Assembly (NCBI GenBank): GCA_030762895.1
Contig: CM061069.1
Coordinates: forward strand, 24,919,404-24,983,403
Origin: Sophora flavescens
Lineage: Eukaryota; Streptophyta; Magnoliopsida; Fabales; Fabaceae
DNA: 64,000 nucleotides
Reading direction: 5' to 3'
The notes under the pieces were generated by a model, which was not told where the DNA came from, did not search any database, and was given only the letters and a program-made list of their open reading frames with translations. A program made the translations under genes and the position numbers. This document shows, piece after piece, positions 47,759 to 58,825 of the stretch (the first letter of the stretch is position 1; every line of letters begins with the position of its first letter).

Positions 47759-48850
47759 GTGTGTAGCACCCGAATCATACAAGACAGTTAAAGGAGTTCC
47801 ATCAATTAAGCACATACCTTGGATCAAATCCTCGGACTCGGAGGCCTCAGCTCCACTAAGGGTAAAGACTCTCCTAATGGTCTTCAGCCGATTAGCTTGA
47901 GACTGCTAACTCTTGCTAGCACTTGGAGGCTCTGACTTTGCTCCTCCACACTCCCGGCAGATGTGGCCAGGCTTGCCACACATAAAGTAGATGACGTCTG
48001 ATTCCTTACACTAGGTAGTGAAGTGATCTGGTGCGCCGCACTTCATGGGTCTAGGGGTATTAGAGCTCCCACCCCTAGACCCGTCTGAAGAAAACTGTGG
48101 TTTCCTGCCATTTTGTTTGAAATCCCAGTCGGATGGAGCGTAACGCTGCTTGCCCTTATCCTTCTGCTCGGTCTTCCTGCTGCCCTGATTATTTGAAGCC
48201 TTGAAACTGGCCACTTTGGACTTATAGGCATCCTTAAAGATCCTACACTTGTTCACCAAGGGTGGGAAGACTCTGATCGCCAGATAACTGATTGCCTGCT
48301 TCATTTCCGGGCAAAGTCCATCCTCAAACTTGACATACTTAGAACAATCGTCACTCAAAACCTAATACGGTGTGTAATACCTAGCCAGCTCCTCAAACTT
48401 CCCCGCATACTGTCCTACTAACATATTCCCTTGCTTCAGTGCCAAGAACTCTATTTCTTTCTTGTCATGGATATCTCCAGGAAATACTTTTCTAAGAACC
48501 TCTCTCTGAAAACGACCCAAGTGACCGTCGTGCCCTCAGCCACCATCCTCTGACGGCAGTTCTCCCACCAGTGCTCATCCTCCTCAGTGAGCATAAAAGT
48601 GGCGAAGATAACTCACTGCTGATCATTGTAATCCATGGTCGGAAGATCTTCTCTATCTCTCTCAACCACAACAGGGCACCTTCGGGGTTGTAAGCTCCTT
48701 TGAAAGATGCGGATTGTTCCGTTGTAACTTGTCGAGACCCTGAAACCCAGTCAATCCTCCGATGTTGTTGTTCTGAACTTGCCCTATCGCATTGGCAAGG
48801 AGTGCAAACTCATCAGCGATTGCCTAATCGTTTCTGCCTCTTCCTGCCAT
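47759..48850 (-). pseudogene. Tekay gag and start of protease, broken
   Basis: The ATG at 48850-48848 begins MAGRGRND and meets a TAG at 48824-48826. Capsid-like sequence follows in shifting frames, with the clearest ORF at 48358-48011 (CSKYVKFEDGLCPEMKQAIS). A zinc knuckle near 47940-47990 reads YFMCGKPGHICREC, with Tyr where the first Cys should be. The frame continues into the protease active site DSGATH (47776-47759) and ends at the LTR-X junction. It lies directly downstream of the primer site at 49021-49033. Confidence 0.75.
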
Positions 48851-49020
48851 GAGTTCCTGTAAATGTCCAAAACAACCATTATATACAGAGAACTTAAGCA
48901 AGAAAAGCTACAGGCTCCTAACTTTAAGCATCATTGTCTATAACAAGTATAGGCAATTCAAACAAGAGCACACAACAGATTATCACAATAGACTCATACC
49001 ACGGCCTAATAGGACAAACC

Positions 49021-49033
49021 TGCTCTGATACCA
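49021..49033 (-). promoter_or_regulatory. primer-binding site, tRNA-iMet type
   Basis: On the minus strand TGGTATCAGAGCA, complementary to the 3' end of initiator tRNA-Met, five bases from the LTR end at 49039. Confidence 0.85.
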
Positions 49034-49038
49034 CTAAA

Positions 49039-49509
49039 TGTGACACCCTCTACATCGCATGTTATATAAAGCATTTTAGATAAATAAATAAATATAGTTC
49101 ATGCATACGTCATTTAATTAAAATAATAAAGGTCCATGGGTAGAAAGGTCCCACATGAACTAGTTCAACAAACGTGGAAAAGAAACAAGTTTTTAAAAGA
49201 ATTAAAACGTAAACATTAAACATAAAACATAACCCAACCCCGATGTCACATACAGAGCTGGTATAACCGTTCCGGAAATAATCCTCGGAATACAACTGAA
49301 ACAAACTATCAACTAAAGCAATTGGGTAATGCTAACTAAAGAGTCACGGCTCCTCGGAGTCACTCCTCCACTTGCTGCTCGCCCTCCTTTGCATAAAAGA
49401 TACATGGCAAACAGAAACAGAGAAAATGGGGAGTAAGAAAACATATAAACACATCGGCATGGAGATAGGAAACAAGATGAACATACATCACAACATAGTA
49501 AAGCAACAT

Positions 49510-49570
<61 letters not shown>

Positions 49571-49654
49571 TAACATAAATATATAATCACATCAACATAT
49601 TAAGTCATCCAATATATATATGCTATGCGGTGCAACTCTACTCTGCTACTCCAT
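49039..49654 (-). repeat. 5' LTR of the Tekay-like element, inner part
   Basis: It starts TGTGACACCC and aligns with 26814-27400 of the 3' LTR. It contains a (TA)n microsatellite and ends at the LINE insertion. Confidence 0.85.
49513..49567. repeat. (TA)n microsatellite, ~55 bp
   Basis: Uninterrupted TA repeat. The matching site in the 3' LTR (about 27296-27312) has only about 17 bases. Confidence 0.95.
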
Positions 49655-49833
49655 TTTTTTTTTAATCAAAATGGCATGCAAGAGCATCATTGTATTGCAA
49701 GACATCCCAACTATGTTGGCACCCCAAGCAATACCCATCATATGCAGCACACCATAAATTTATTAAAAAGATGAAAATAATACCCAAAAAAAAACATGGG
49801 GGGCATGAACCTACACTACTAGAAAAATTGATT

Positions 49834-50670
49834 TTTCGGACGGAATTTTCGGACGGAAATGTTTCCGTCCGAAATTTCCCGAAAATTTCGGACGGAATTC
49901 GTTAATTCTTATATTTTCCATGATCCGTCCGAAATCCGTCCGAAATTTCGGACGGATTCGTTAATTCTTATATTTTTCTTGATCCGTCCAAAATCCGTCC
50001 GAAATTTCGGACGGATTTCGGACGGATTCTTATATTTTCCTTGATCCGTCCGAAATCCGTCCGAAATTTTCGGACTTTCGGACGGATTTCGGACGGATTT
50101 CGTTAATTCTTATATTTTCCATGATCCGTCCGAATCGGACGGATTTCGGACGGATTTCGTTAATTCTTATATTTTCCATGATCCGTCCAAAATTTCGGAC
50201 GGATTTCGGACAGATTTGTTAATTCTTATATTTTCCTTGATCTGTCCGAAATCCGTTCGAAAATTTCGAACGGATTTCGGACGGATTTCGTTAATTCTTA
50301 TATTTTCCTTGATCCGTCTGAAATTTTCGGACGGATTTCGTTAATTCTTATATTTTCCATGATCGGTCCGAAATCCGTTCGAAATTTTCGGACGGATTTC
50401 GGACGGATTTCGTTGATTCTTATATTTTCCTTGATCCGTCTGAAAATTTCGGACGGATTTCGTTGATTCTTATATTTTCCTTGATCCGTACGAAATCCGT
50501 CCGAAAATTTCGGACGGATTTCGGACGGATTTCGTTAATTCTTATATTTTCCATTATCCGTCCGAAATCCGTCCGAAAATTTCGACGGATTTCGGACGGA
50601 TTGTGTTATTTTGTATATTTTCCTTGATCAGTCAAAATCAATCCCAAAAATTTCGGACGGATTGTGTTAT
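49834..50670. repeat. CACTA-2 left subterminal array
   Basis: A long run of TTTCGGACGGAT and its complement, spaced by ttaattcttatattttcc. The repeated unit is about 60-90 bp. Many copies are head-to-head and would fold as hairpins. Confidence 0.9.
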
Positions 50671-50847
50671 TTTTTATATTTCCTTAATTTATCTTATATT
50701 ATCCTTGAAAAAATATTAAATAATTTATCTTATAAATATGATTAAAATATTTGATCTTAATAAATTTAAAAGTAGACAAGATTTATGAAGTGAATTAAAT
50801 AAGATTTATATTTCTTACAAGATTTATGAAGTACAGTAAACAAGAAG

Positions 50848-52345
50848 TACAATTGTTTGATCCTAATAGAACCTAAATGAACTGGTTTGATCCTAATAGA
50901 GCCAAAATTGACTTGTTAGGACCTAATTGGACCAATTGCCCCGATCGGCCCAATTGAACTTCTATAGTCCTAATGAAGCCTAAATGGACTTGTTTGATCC
51001 TAATAGAGCCCAAATCGACTTTTTAGGTCATATACGACCTAACTGGGCCAATTTGTACTTCTTTGATCCTAATGGAGCCCAAATGGACTGGTTGGATCCT
51101 AATAGAGCCCAAATTGACTTGTTAGGACCTAATTGGGCCAATTGCCCCGATCGGCACAATTGAACTTCTATGGTCCTAATGAAGCCTAAATGGACTTGTT
51201 TGATCGTAATAGAGCCCAAATCAACTTTTTAGGTCATAAACGACCTAACTGGGCCAATTTGTACTTCTTTGATCCTAATGGAGCCCAAATGGACTGGTTT
51301 GATCCTAATATAGCCCAATTTGACTTGTTAGGACCTAATTGGGCCAATTGCCCCGATCGACCTAATTGAACTTCTATGGTGCTAATGAAGCCTAAATGGA
51401 CTTGTTTGATCCTAATAGAGCCCAAATCGACTTTTTAGGTCATATACGACCTAACTGGGCCAATTTGTACTTCTTTGATCCTAATGGAGCCCAAATGGAC
51501 TGGTTTGATCCTAATAGAGCCCAAATTGACTTGTTAGGACCTAATTGGGCCAATTGCCCCGATCGGCCCAATTGAACTTCTATGGTCCTAATGAAGCCTA
51601 AATGGACTTGTTTGATCCTAATAGAGCCCAAATCGACTTTTTAGGTCATAAACGACCTAACTGGGTCAATTTGTACTTCTTTGATCCTAATGGAGCCCAA
51701 ATGGACTGGTTTGATCCAAATAGAGCCCAAATTGACTTGTTAGGACCTAATTGGGCCAATTGCCCCGATCGGCCTAATTGAACTTCTATGGTCCTAATGA
51801 AGCCTAAGTGGACTTGTTTGATCCTAATAGAGCCCAAATCGACTTTTTAGGTCATATACGACCTAACTGGGCCAATTTGTACTTCTTTGATCCTAATGGA
51901 GCCCAAATGGACTGGTTTGATTCTAATAGAGCCCAATTTGACTTGTTAGGACCTAATTGGGCCAATTGCCCCGATCGGCCCAATTGAACTTCTATGGTCC
52001 TAATGAAGCCTAAGTGGACTTGTTTGATCCTAATAGAGCCCAAATCGACTTTTTAGGTCATATACGACCTAACTGGGCCAATTTGTACTTCTTTGATCCT
52101 AATGGAGCCCAAATGGACTGGTTTGATCCTAATAGAGCCCAATTTGACTTGTTAGGACCTAATAGGGTCAATTGCCCCGATCGGCCCAATTGAACTTCTA
52201 TGGTCCTAATGAAGCCTAAATGGACTTGTTTGATCCTAATAGAGCCCAAATCGACTTTTTAGGTCATATACGACCTAACTGGGCCAATTTGTACTTCTTT
52301 GATCCTAATGGAGCCCAAATGGACTGGTTTGATCCTAATGGAGCC
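50848..52345. repeat. 206-bp higher-order tandem array
   Basis: Six near-identical 206-bp units repeat exactly in register (unit starts near 51028, 51234, 51440, 51646, 51852 and 52058), with a seventh partial on each side. Each unit is built from about six related 30-46-bp subunits of the form TTTGATCCTAATAGAGCCCA followed by AATnGACTTG. The small ORFs inside are a by-product of the periodicity. Confidence 0.95.
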
Positions 52346-52450
52346 CTAGCGTTTTTAATTGATGATTCCCAAGTTCTCTTTCATGATCCTTTAATCAAAA
52401 CAAAGTTTCCTAAAAGGGTATTGTGAAGCGTAAGCTCCAAACGTGAGAGA

Positions 52451-52569
52451 AACCACTTGATAAAGAAGGATGTTTCTTGTGAGACTAGCCAACTAACTGA
52501 TGTCTACACATTTATCCTTTGTCCAGATGCAACCTATAGCATTTTGATTGATAATGTGGAGAAGCAATC
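52451..52569 (+). pseudogene. captured calreticulin exon fragment
   Basis: The frame reads NHLIKKDVSCETSQLTDVYT, then FILCPDATYSILIDNVEKQS, a strong match to the N-domain of plant CRT1/2-type calreticulin, an ER Ca2+-binding lectin chaperone. Differences from the usual sequence (Pro to Ser after DV, Asp to Ser after ET, His to Asp before VYT, Arg to Cys before PD) suggest decay. It is cut at 52570 by sequence starting TGTAACACCC. No other calreticulin exon was found. Confidence 0.85.
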
Positions 52570-54770
52570 TGTAACACCCTAGTTTTTACACCTATGATTA
52601 ATTAATTTATTTGGATGTTTAAGTTTATTTTGTTTTGTGGTTTAGTTTGAGTAATTAAATTACTCTCTTCAAATTATTTTATTGGGTGCGTTAGCACTGA
52701 TTTATTTCAGTGAATGCACGCTTATTAGACAATAATTTACGTTATTGTCACTATCATTACCAGTACAGAAAAATATTTTAAATAATATGATTAAGAGAAA
52801 AGCATTTTCATATTTTCATCCTATTTAATTTTAGAGTTGAAAATAAACTGGTTTGACTTTAATCGGAGATTAAATTTTGGACCGAGTATTTTCTTAGTTG
52901 ATCAGTTCAATTATTAATCTTTACTCTAACTTGAATTTCGAAATCATATTTTTATAAATCTTTATTTTTAGATTCAAAAACTAAAAACATGTTTATTTTA
53001 GGCCTAATATTTATCACTCATTTTATACCCACTAGTACAAAAATAATAAAAATCCTCTATCCTCTCCCTTTTATACTCGACGTCTCCCACTCTCTTTCTT
53101 TCCTTTTCTATTTATTTTCTTTCTTTTCTCTTCCACATGTCCTGACCCTTCTTCTTTCTTTTTTTTCGTTCTTACTTCTTCATGTTTCAGACTCTCATCT
53201 CCATAAAATTTCTCTTCCTCCTCCTTCTCACCAAACCAGCTGCACACCACCATGTAAGAGGACCTCCTGCCGCCACACGACGTGGAGAAGACGACCACAC
53301 GACGCAGCTCCTTCTGGTTCATGTTCGCTCCAATTGCGCCGCCATACACCACCATGGAAACGAAGCTCCGCCGTCCTGCTCACCTCCAGCCGTCGTTCGA
53401 CTGCATCAAGGGCGAAGAAGCCGACCTGAACCGCGTCCTCCCTGTTCCGCACGTTTTGCTCCGTTTTGTTCCTCCGTTGTCTGCATTGCCTTACATTGCC
53501 ACCATAAGCCACCGCGGCGGAAACACCTTCAGCCACCACGTCTCCTTCCTCTTAGTTGGGTGAGTGATTTTCTCATTTCACTTTTCCTAGTTTCAAGAAA
53601 CCCCAAATTGATTTTGAAACCCTAACCCTAACCCTTTGATTTCAGATTTTAATCTTGAAATTTAAGTTTGTTTTATGAAATTAGGACTGTGAATTAGTGT
53701 TTCCCTAAACCAATATCATTATTCTTTAATTAAAATGAGTTTTCCCCAAATTGTATTTAGGCTAAAAAGGTATTTTTCCACCTTCTCGTGTCAATGAGAT
53801 TGTTTTGTTTATTCTTTGATACTTAGGAGCACAACTGACCTAAAAAGGTAGCAGAGGATATACTTTCCCTTTACCAAGTAATATGAGATCCTTGAAGATA
53901 CTGTGAGTTCAATGACTTGACCACTTTCTCTTTCACTTAAAGTATTTTTTTAATTAACCTATATTTTACTTGGACACCATATGCAGGATACTGAGAAAAT
54001 GCTTGATTATAGGAAAGATCCCGATGGCGAGAATATATTGGGACAACGGAAAAACTGAAAATCTTGTAAGTAGTTCTACCAGTGACTATCAGTAGTTTCA
54101 AAAACTTGATATATTACTTTTGAGGATCATGTTTCACTTGAGAAGATCTCATTAGAAATAGTTTGTAGAATAGAAAACTTATCTACCTTGACCTTATTTC
54201 TTCCCATCTTCACAGAAAATGTAGCATCAAAGTAGTTTACATAAGGTTAAAAAGTGTAGAATTTGACCAGTGGTGTGCATCGGGTTACCAACTAGTAATT
54301 TTAGTATAAGTAGATAAATGTACTTTATATTGAAATTCTTATGGAAAAAATGTCTAAAATAGATTTGTATTTTCTCTATAGATTAATTTTTAAAAAATTA
54401 AATGATTGTTTCTCCAATGACCCATGCGGCTATTATAGATGTCATTCAATTTTTTAGTTGACAGCTTCTGCCCTTACCTCCTTGGTGTTCTTTTACCTGG
54501 GATGTCCGAATTATAGAGGAGACTCTGTCAAAATTTTCGTAAAAATACTAGATTTTATTCAAGTATATTCTCTAAATTAAATAGGCTTGTCAGGCTGTGA
54601 TAGTAAGTCTGTGTGCCGATCAAGGCTTAGGTGTGGAGTCATGACATACGTCATAGCTTATGTTTTTGAAAACTATTTTACTGAAAACATATGAACACAG
54701 AAAAGTGATTTTTAGCTTAAAATTAAATCTTGTTTTATGAAATTGGGACAGTGAATTAGTGTTTCCCTTC
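52570..54770. repeat. LTR-like insertion in CACTA-2, right end unclear
   Basis: It starts TGTAACACCCTAG exactly where the calreticulin match ends. It includes a GC-rich block (53220-53560) with chance ORFs and a pair of similar ~60-bp phrases (53660-53710 and 54720-54770, gtgaattagtgtttccct). The exon-like segment at 53987-54065 lies inside this span, so either the LTR ends earlier than drawn or that segment is not a captured exon. Confidence 0.35.
53987..54065 (+). other. exon-like segment, unknown
   Basis: A pyrimidine tract with ATGCAG precedes it and GTAAGTAG follows. Two frames are partly open (for example MARIYWDNGKTENL). I do not recognise the protein. Confidence 0.3.
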
Positions 54771-55039
54771 TTAACAGAGGCGGCAAGTCTTGGAGTTTGT
54801 TGTCTAGTATGTGTTTCTCTGTTATGTGCAGTAAGGGTTGTCTTCGTTTTCTATGGTGTTGATCTTTTTCTACAGCCGATTTGCTCACCTCCTGGGAGAT
54901 AAATCAACCGGTCTAGGAGCCTCCCGGCTCTCTAGCAGTTCTCTTTTATTTATTTTGCATTCACAAACCTTTCAATTGTTTATCCTTTACGTGGCTGTCA
55001 TTTACGAATTAGAAATTTTCTCAATGTTTATCCTTTCAG

Positions 55040-55126
55040 ATTGGTTTGGATGGAATTCGTATGTTAGATCCAAATACCAGTCGAACATTGAGAATATATC
55101 CTCTTGACAACATAACAAGATGTGAA
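55040..55126 (+). pseudogene. captured FREE1 exon A
   Basis: Bounded by TTTCAG and GTAAGT. It encodes IGLDGIRMLDPNTSRTLRIY then PLDNITRCE, matching the region N-terminal to the FYVE zinc finger in plant FREE1/FYVE1, an ESCRT-associated endosomal sorting protein. The next intron (55127-55225) ends TATGCAG. The splice sites look functional. Confidence 0.85.
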
Positions 55127-55225
55127 GTAAGTTTGTTAGCTTCCTTATTGACATTTTGACTATTTCTTCAAAATTAATTTTTGTAACTAGTCTCAATATA
55201 ATATGTTTCTAATTTAATTATGCAG

Positions 55226-55360
55226 AAATTTGATTCATCTACCTTTGCATTCTGGTCAAGGAGCTCGGTGGATGTGGAGCCAGGGCGAATCAGATTACAA
55301 TCCAATAGTTACACTACTAACACACTTTTGGATCTTTGTGATTTCTTTGCTACTATACAG
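55226..55360 (+). pseudogene. captured FREE1 exon B
   Basis: Bounded by TATGCAG and GTATTC. It encodes KFDSSTFAFWSRSSVDVEPG then RIRLQSNSYTTNTLLD, in phase with exon A and again FREE1-like. The last dozen codons (LCDFFATIQ) no longer match the family, which suggests a short frame change near the end. The FYVE zinc finger itself is absent, so no phosphoinositide binding would be expected. Confidence 0.85.
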
Positions 55361-56357
55361 GTATTCTGAGAATTTCATCCTCCTTTTGTGGAAATAGTTT
55401 TTCTTTGATGAATTAGATTATAAGAATGTAAATTTTATAAATATCTGCTGGGAGATGCTGGGTGTATTTTATGTTATTGGGGGACATGATTTAGTTTTAG
55501 TTGCTTGCCTTGTATGAGTTGCAATGTGTAGTGTACATTCAAGGCCATGTTTTTACTCAAGATATGTTTTGTACTATTTGAAGATTCATTATCATTGGAT
55601 AATGTTTGTTATATTCAGTGCAACTTACCTGTTTCAACCTTTTCTCTCTTATTCACCGAATCTTCTGTTCTTCAATCTTTATCAAATTTAAAGATTCCAA
55701 TATTGATTGTTTGTGTGTCGTTTGTTTTGTGTGTGTGTGTAGTGGAAATAATGTTGGTTCTTTTGGCTATCCTAATACTCTTGTGCATTGCAGATTTTTT
55801 GTTTAGGCTCAACATTTGACTATCCTTTGAACTAAAGTGTAGTGTATGCTTAGGCCTGGGAATTATGAACGGACATGAGTTAGATAAAGATTCAAACAAT
55901 TTGAGGGTTTGCTAGCAATAAAGATCCAAACAATTTGAGGGTTTGCTGGAAAAATCTCTTGATAATTTTTATTATTTGTACTTTCTGCTAGTCGCATCAA
56001 TTTAAATGCCAATAATTAATAAATAGCCTTCTAATTATGCTTTTTGGCTATTAACAATGCTGGCAGATAAAATATGTCCTAAGCATTTAGCACTTTTTAA
56101 TTGATAAACAATTAGATTGCACTTTCCAACTATTGGAAGTACCATCGATCTTACTGATCTGTAGCATGTATATTTGCTCAGACGGCTATACTAAACAGTA
56201 TAGATCACATGGGCTTCTTTCTCGACTCAGTTCTTTTGGGGTTCTAGAGTACAGTTGAACACATGTGTGCACTTATTTCTGTTTGTTAATTAATTGACTT
56301 GCTTGGTTGATGGAAAGGTTCATTCTTTTACTGAATTGTTGGATATAAATCTTTCAG

Positions 56358-56522
56358 GTGTATCGTGGGGGCATCTCCATTGATGCAGGTCATTCTACTT
56401 CTAAAGGAAAAATGTCAGCAAATTTGGAAAGACTGGATTCTCAGATTCCTCAACTTTTTGGTTCATTACATGACCTTCACAGTTCACAGTGGTTTGATCT
56501 TCTGATAGTTTTTAAGTCATGA
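56358..56522 (+). pseudogene. exon-like terminal segment, unknown gene
   Basis: A CTTTCAG acceptor precedes it. The open frame (VYRGGISIDAGHSTSKGKMS, then ANLERLDSQIPQLFGSLHD) is in phase with FREE1 exon B and ends in TGA at 56520-56522. It does not match FREE1 downstream of exon B. It is probably from another gene, giving a potential chimeric transcript. Confidence 0.45.
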
Positions 56523-56699
56523 CTTTTGGATTGCATGCAGCAATTGGTATTTTATTTTTAGAAGTTGTATGGTACCAAGACTGTATTTTGTAACAATAGT
56601 CAAATTCATGATTTTGTGATTGAATGTGAAACTGCAAATGTTAGTGATCGGTGCCATATAATTCGCATAGATGGTGAAACTGTAATGTAAGTGAAGTGA

Positions 56700-56890
56700 T
56701 CTGTCACGGCCGTGATGAGCATCACGGCCTGGCGTGACGACTTACGCGCTTGAATGTTGTTTCACTAAATGGTCTGTCACGGCCGTGATGGGTATCACGG
56801 CCTGGCCGTGATGGGTATCACGGCCTGGCCGTGACAGATTCTGCTTATAAGGGGTCTGACTCAGTTAACATGTCACTGCCGTGACAGATT
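56700..56890. repeat. hairpin cluster (CACGGCCGTG family)
   Basis: TCACGGCCGTGA, a perfect 12-base palindrome, and larger hairpins with arms GGCCGTGAT/ATCACGGCC are repeated about five times just inside the right subterminal array. Confidence 0.85.
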
Positions 56891-56904
56891 CTGACTTTTG
56901 ATTC

Positions 56905-57455
56905 TTCCGTGGGAAATCCGTCCGAAAACAAAAATAAATCCGTCCGAAATCCGTCCGAAAAATAACCAACAAAATCACAGCATTCCGTCCCAAATCCGTC
57001 CGAAAACAAAAATAAATCCGTCCGAAAAATAACCAACAAAATCACAGCATTCCGTCCCAAATCCGTCAGAAAACAAAAATAAATCCGTCCGAAATCCGTC
57101 CGAAAAATAACCAACAAAATCACAGCATTCCGTCCCAAATCCGTCCGAAAATAAAAATAAATCCGTCCGAAATCCGTCCGAAAAATAACCAACAAAATCA
57201 CAGAATTCGTCCGAAATCCGTCCGAAAAATAACCACAGTCCGGATTTCCACGTTGTCCGAAATCCGTCCGAAATCCGTCCGTAAATATTTTCGGACGGAA
57301 TTTGGGACGGATTTTCTAATTTCCCACGGGGCTTTTTCGGACGGATGCCATTCCATCCGAAATCCGTCCGAAATGAATTATCCGTCCGAAATCCGTCCGA
57401 AATTTGTCCAATTTCCGTCCGAAATCCGTCCGAAAATCCGTCCGAAAAAGATGGA
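56905..57455. repeat. CACTA-2 right subterminal array
   Basis: ATCCGTCCGAAA repeats mirror the left end. The inner part forms three to four tandem units of about 80 bp (aaaacaaaaataaatccgtc then aaccaacaaaatcacagcat). Confidence 0.9.
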
Positions 57456-57485
57456 TTTCTAGTAGTGCTAACCCATGAAGATAAA

Positions 57486-58155
57486 TTATTTGAACCTGTA
57501 ATTAGGCATACTATACTCATTACGAAAAAAATCTTCCCTAATGAAATTAGGAATTAAATCCCACCATAAATAACCTTGAATAGTAGTACCATGACAAGCA
57601 AGCTTATCAGCACAAGTGTTGCCTTCCCGGTATATATGAGTGCAAACAAAATTCATTACATTCCTAAGATTCATGCAATTTTACCACCTATTTCTAAGTT
57701 TCCATGGAACCAAATTTGGAGACTTAAAAGCCTTAGTAACCAGTACTGAGTCACATTCTAGCCAAAGATTTTTCCATCCCTTTTCAAAAGCAAGTTCTAT
57801 GGCCATCATGGCTCCCAAAAGTTCAGCTTGAAGAGCAAAGTTAATTCCGACATTAACTGAAAAACAACCCAACATAGCAGCTCTATAATTTCTGAAAATT
57901 CACCCACAAGCAGCTGGTCCAAGCGCTCCTTTAGCTGCACCATCAGTATTACATTTGACCCAATGACAAGGAGGAGGAAGCCAGTTTACCTCCTTAATAT
58001 TTGGAGCACACTTCGAGTGACAATTGATGGTCAAATTCTTCAAAATTTTGTATTCTTCCATGCTAGAATGCATATGTCCCTTACTTAAATTCCCAGTCAA
58101 AGTGACATTAGAAGCCACAAGATTAATCGCAGCCTGCACTGCAACAAATTTGTTG
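57486..58155 (-). pseudogene. LINE RNase H domain, two stops
   Basis: One minus-strand frame from 58155 to 57486 has a TGA at 57900-57902 and a TAA near 57681-57683. It is an RVT_3-type RNase H with a full acidic set visible: Asp in KCNTDGAAKG, Glu in QAELLGAMMAIE, Asp in LECDSVLV and Asp in GNTCADKLA. In plant L1-type LINEs this domain lies at the 3' end of ORF2, after reverse transcriptase. RT is missing, in line with 5' truncation during target-primed insertion. Confidence 0.85.
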
Positions 58156-58825
58156 TCCATTATACATATGGATCCAAACTATCTCAGGAAGGCAACTTCG
58201 GAGTTACATATCCACATTGGCCAAAAAGCACCAACACCGGCAGTTCATTAAACCATGGGTGAACCCCTTGGATAGCCGACGCACCATACTTTCGGATGCA
58301 CCACCATGGGGGCGTACGGTTCACCAAACCTTGGGTGAACCACTCGCGGATGGCTAGATCGCCGTACTCTAGGACGACCTCCCCTATGTTGATCTCCCCC
58401 ACTAACAACTCAAATGTGTGCATGCATGGGCGCAACAACAAACAAATGGCAACCGCCACCTCCGCTTAACCCATATGAGTCCAGGCCCCTTTGAGCAAAA
58501 GGTTCCAAGGTTCAACTTACCAAGACCTCGACCAAAAAGCATTGAGGCCAGTTTGACCGAAAAGCAACAAATAATATTAACGTGCGGTAACCCACTGGGC
58601 ACCGGCTTAACCAACTTGTTATCCTTAATTAGCTTGATTATTCTTTAATTAAGTTATCTAACTTGTATTTATTCGATCGGTGTTTTACCTCATCATTGGG
58701 GATAATTGGAGCAAATACCCCTTTAATTCCTTTAATTCATGTTCTGTCCAGCAGGGGGAGCACGGGCGTGATTACCCCTAGCACGGTCGTGCTGCCACTT
58801 AAGTGGAGAACGATCGTTCTCATTG
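58156..58825 (-). repeat. 5' LTR of the Tekay-like element, continued after the LINE
   Basis: It aligns with 27400-28100 of the 3' LTR (tatggatccaaactatctca; gggtgaaccccttggatagc). It contains the first hairpin words (gagcacgggcgtga, gagaacgatcgttctc) and is cut at 58825 by the copia element. Confidence 0.85.

Larger units (their letters stand above)
49814..57467 (+). mobile_element. CACTA-2, non-autonomous transposon with captured exons
   Basis: It begins CACTACTAGAAA and ends TTTCTAGTAGTG with target duplication CTA at 49811-49813 and 57468-57470, 7,654 bp. Subterminal arrays of TCCGTCCGAAA occupy both ends. No transposase was found. It carries a 206-bp tandem array, a calreticulin exon, an LTR remnant, two FREE1 exons and two unassigned exon-like segments, all on the plus strand. 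Its TIRs and subterminal motif differ from CACTA-1, so it should need a different helper. Confidence 0.95.
49655..58155 (-). mobile_element. 5'-truncated LINE, split by CACTA-2
   Basis: The element is in two pieces, 49655-49813 and 57468-58155. A T9 run at 49655-49663 is the poly(A) tail on the minus strand. TCCAT occurs on both sides (49650-49654 and 58156-58160), matching a LINE target duplication. The insertion point is uninterrupted in the 3' LTR (tactccattatgcatgtgg near 27390). Only the 3' end with an RNase H domain is present. Confidence 0.8.

Noticed and set aside
51028..52249. Six near-identical 63-codon minus-strand ORFs at 206-bp spacing
   Set aside because: They follow the tandem repeat period exactly, and other frames of the array are similarly patterned. 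By-product of the repeat, not a gene family.
53071..53625. Several overlapping ORFs on both strands, up to 147 codons
   Set aside because: GC- and CT-rich LTR-like sequence gives open frames on both strands; no domain recognisable.
53620..53638. Three CCCTAAC-like units resembling telomere repeat
   Set aside because: Too short and not the plant CCCTAAA unit; inside a transposon.
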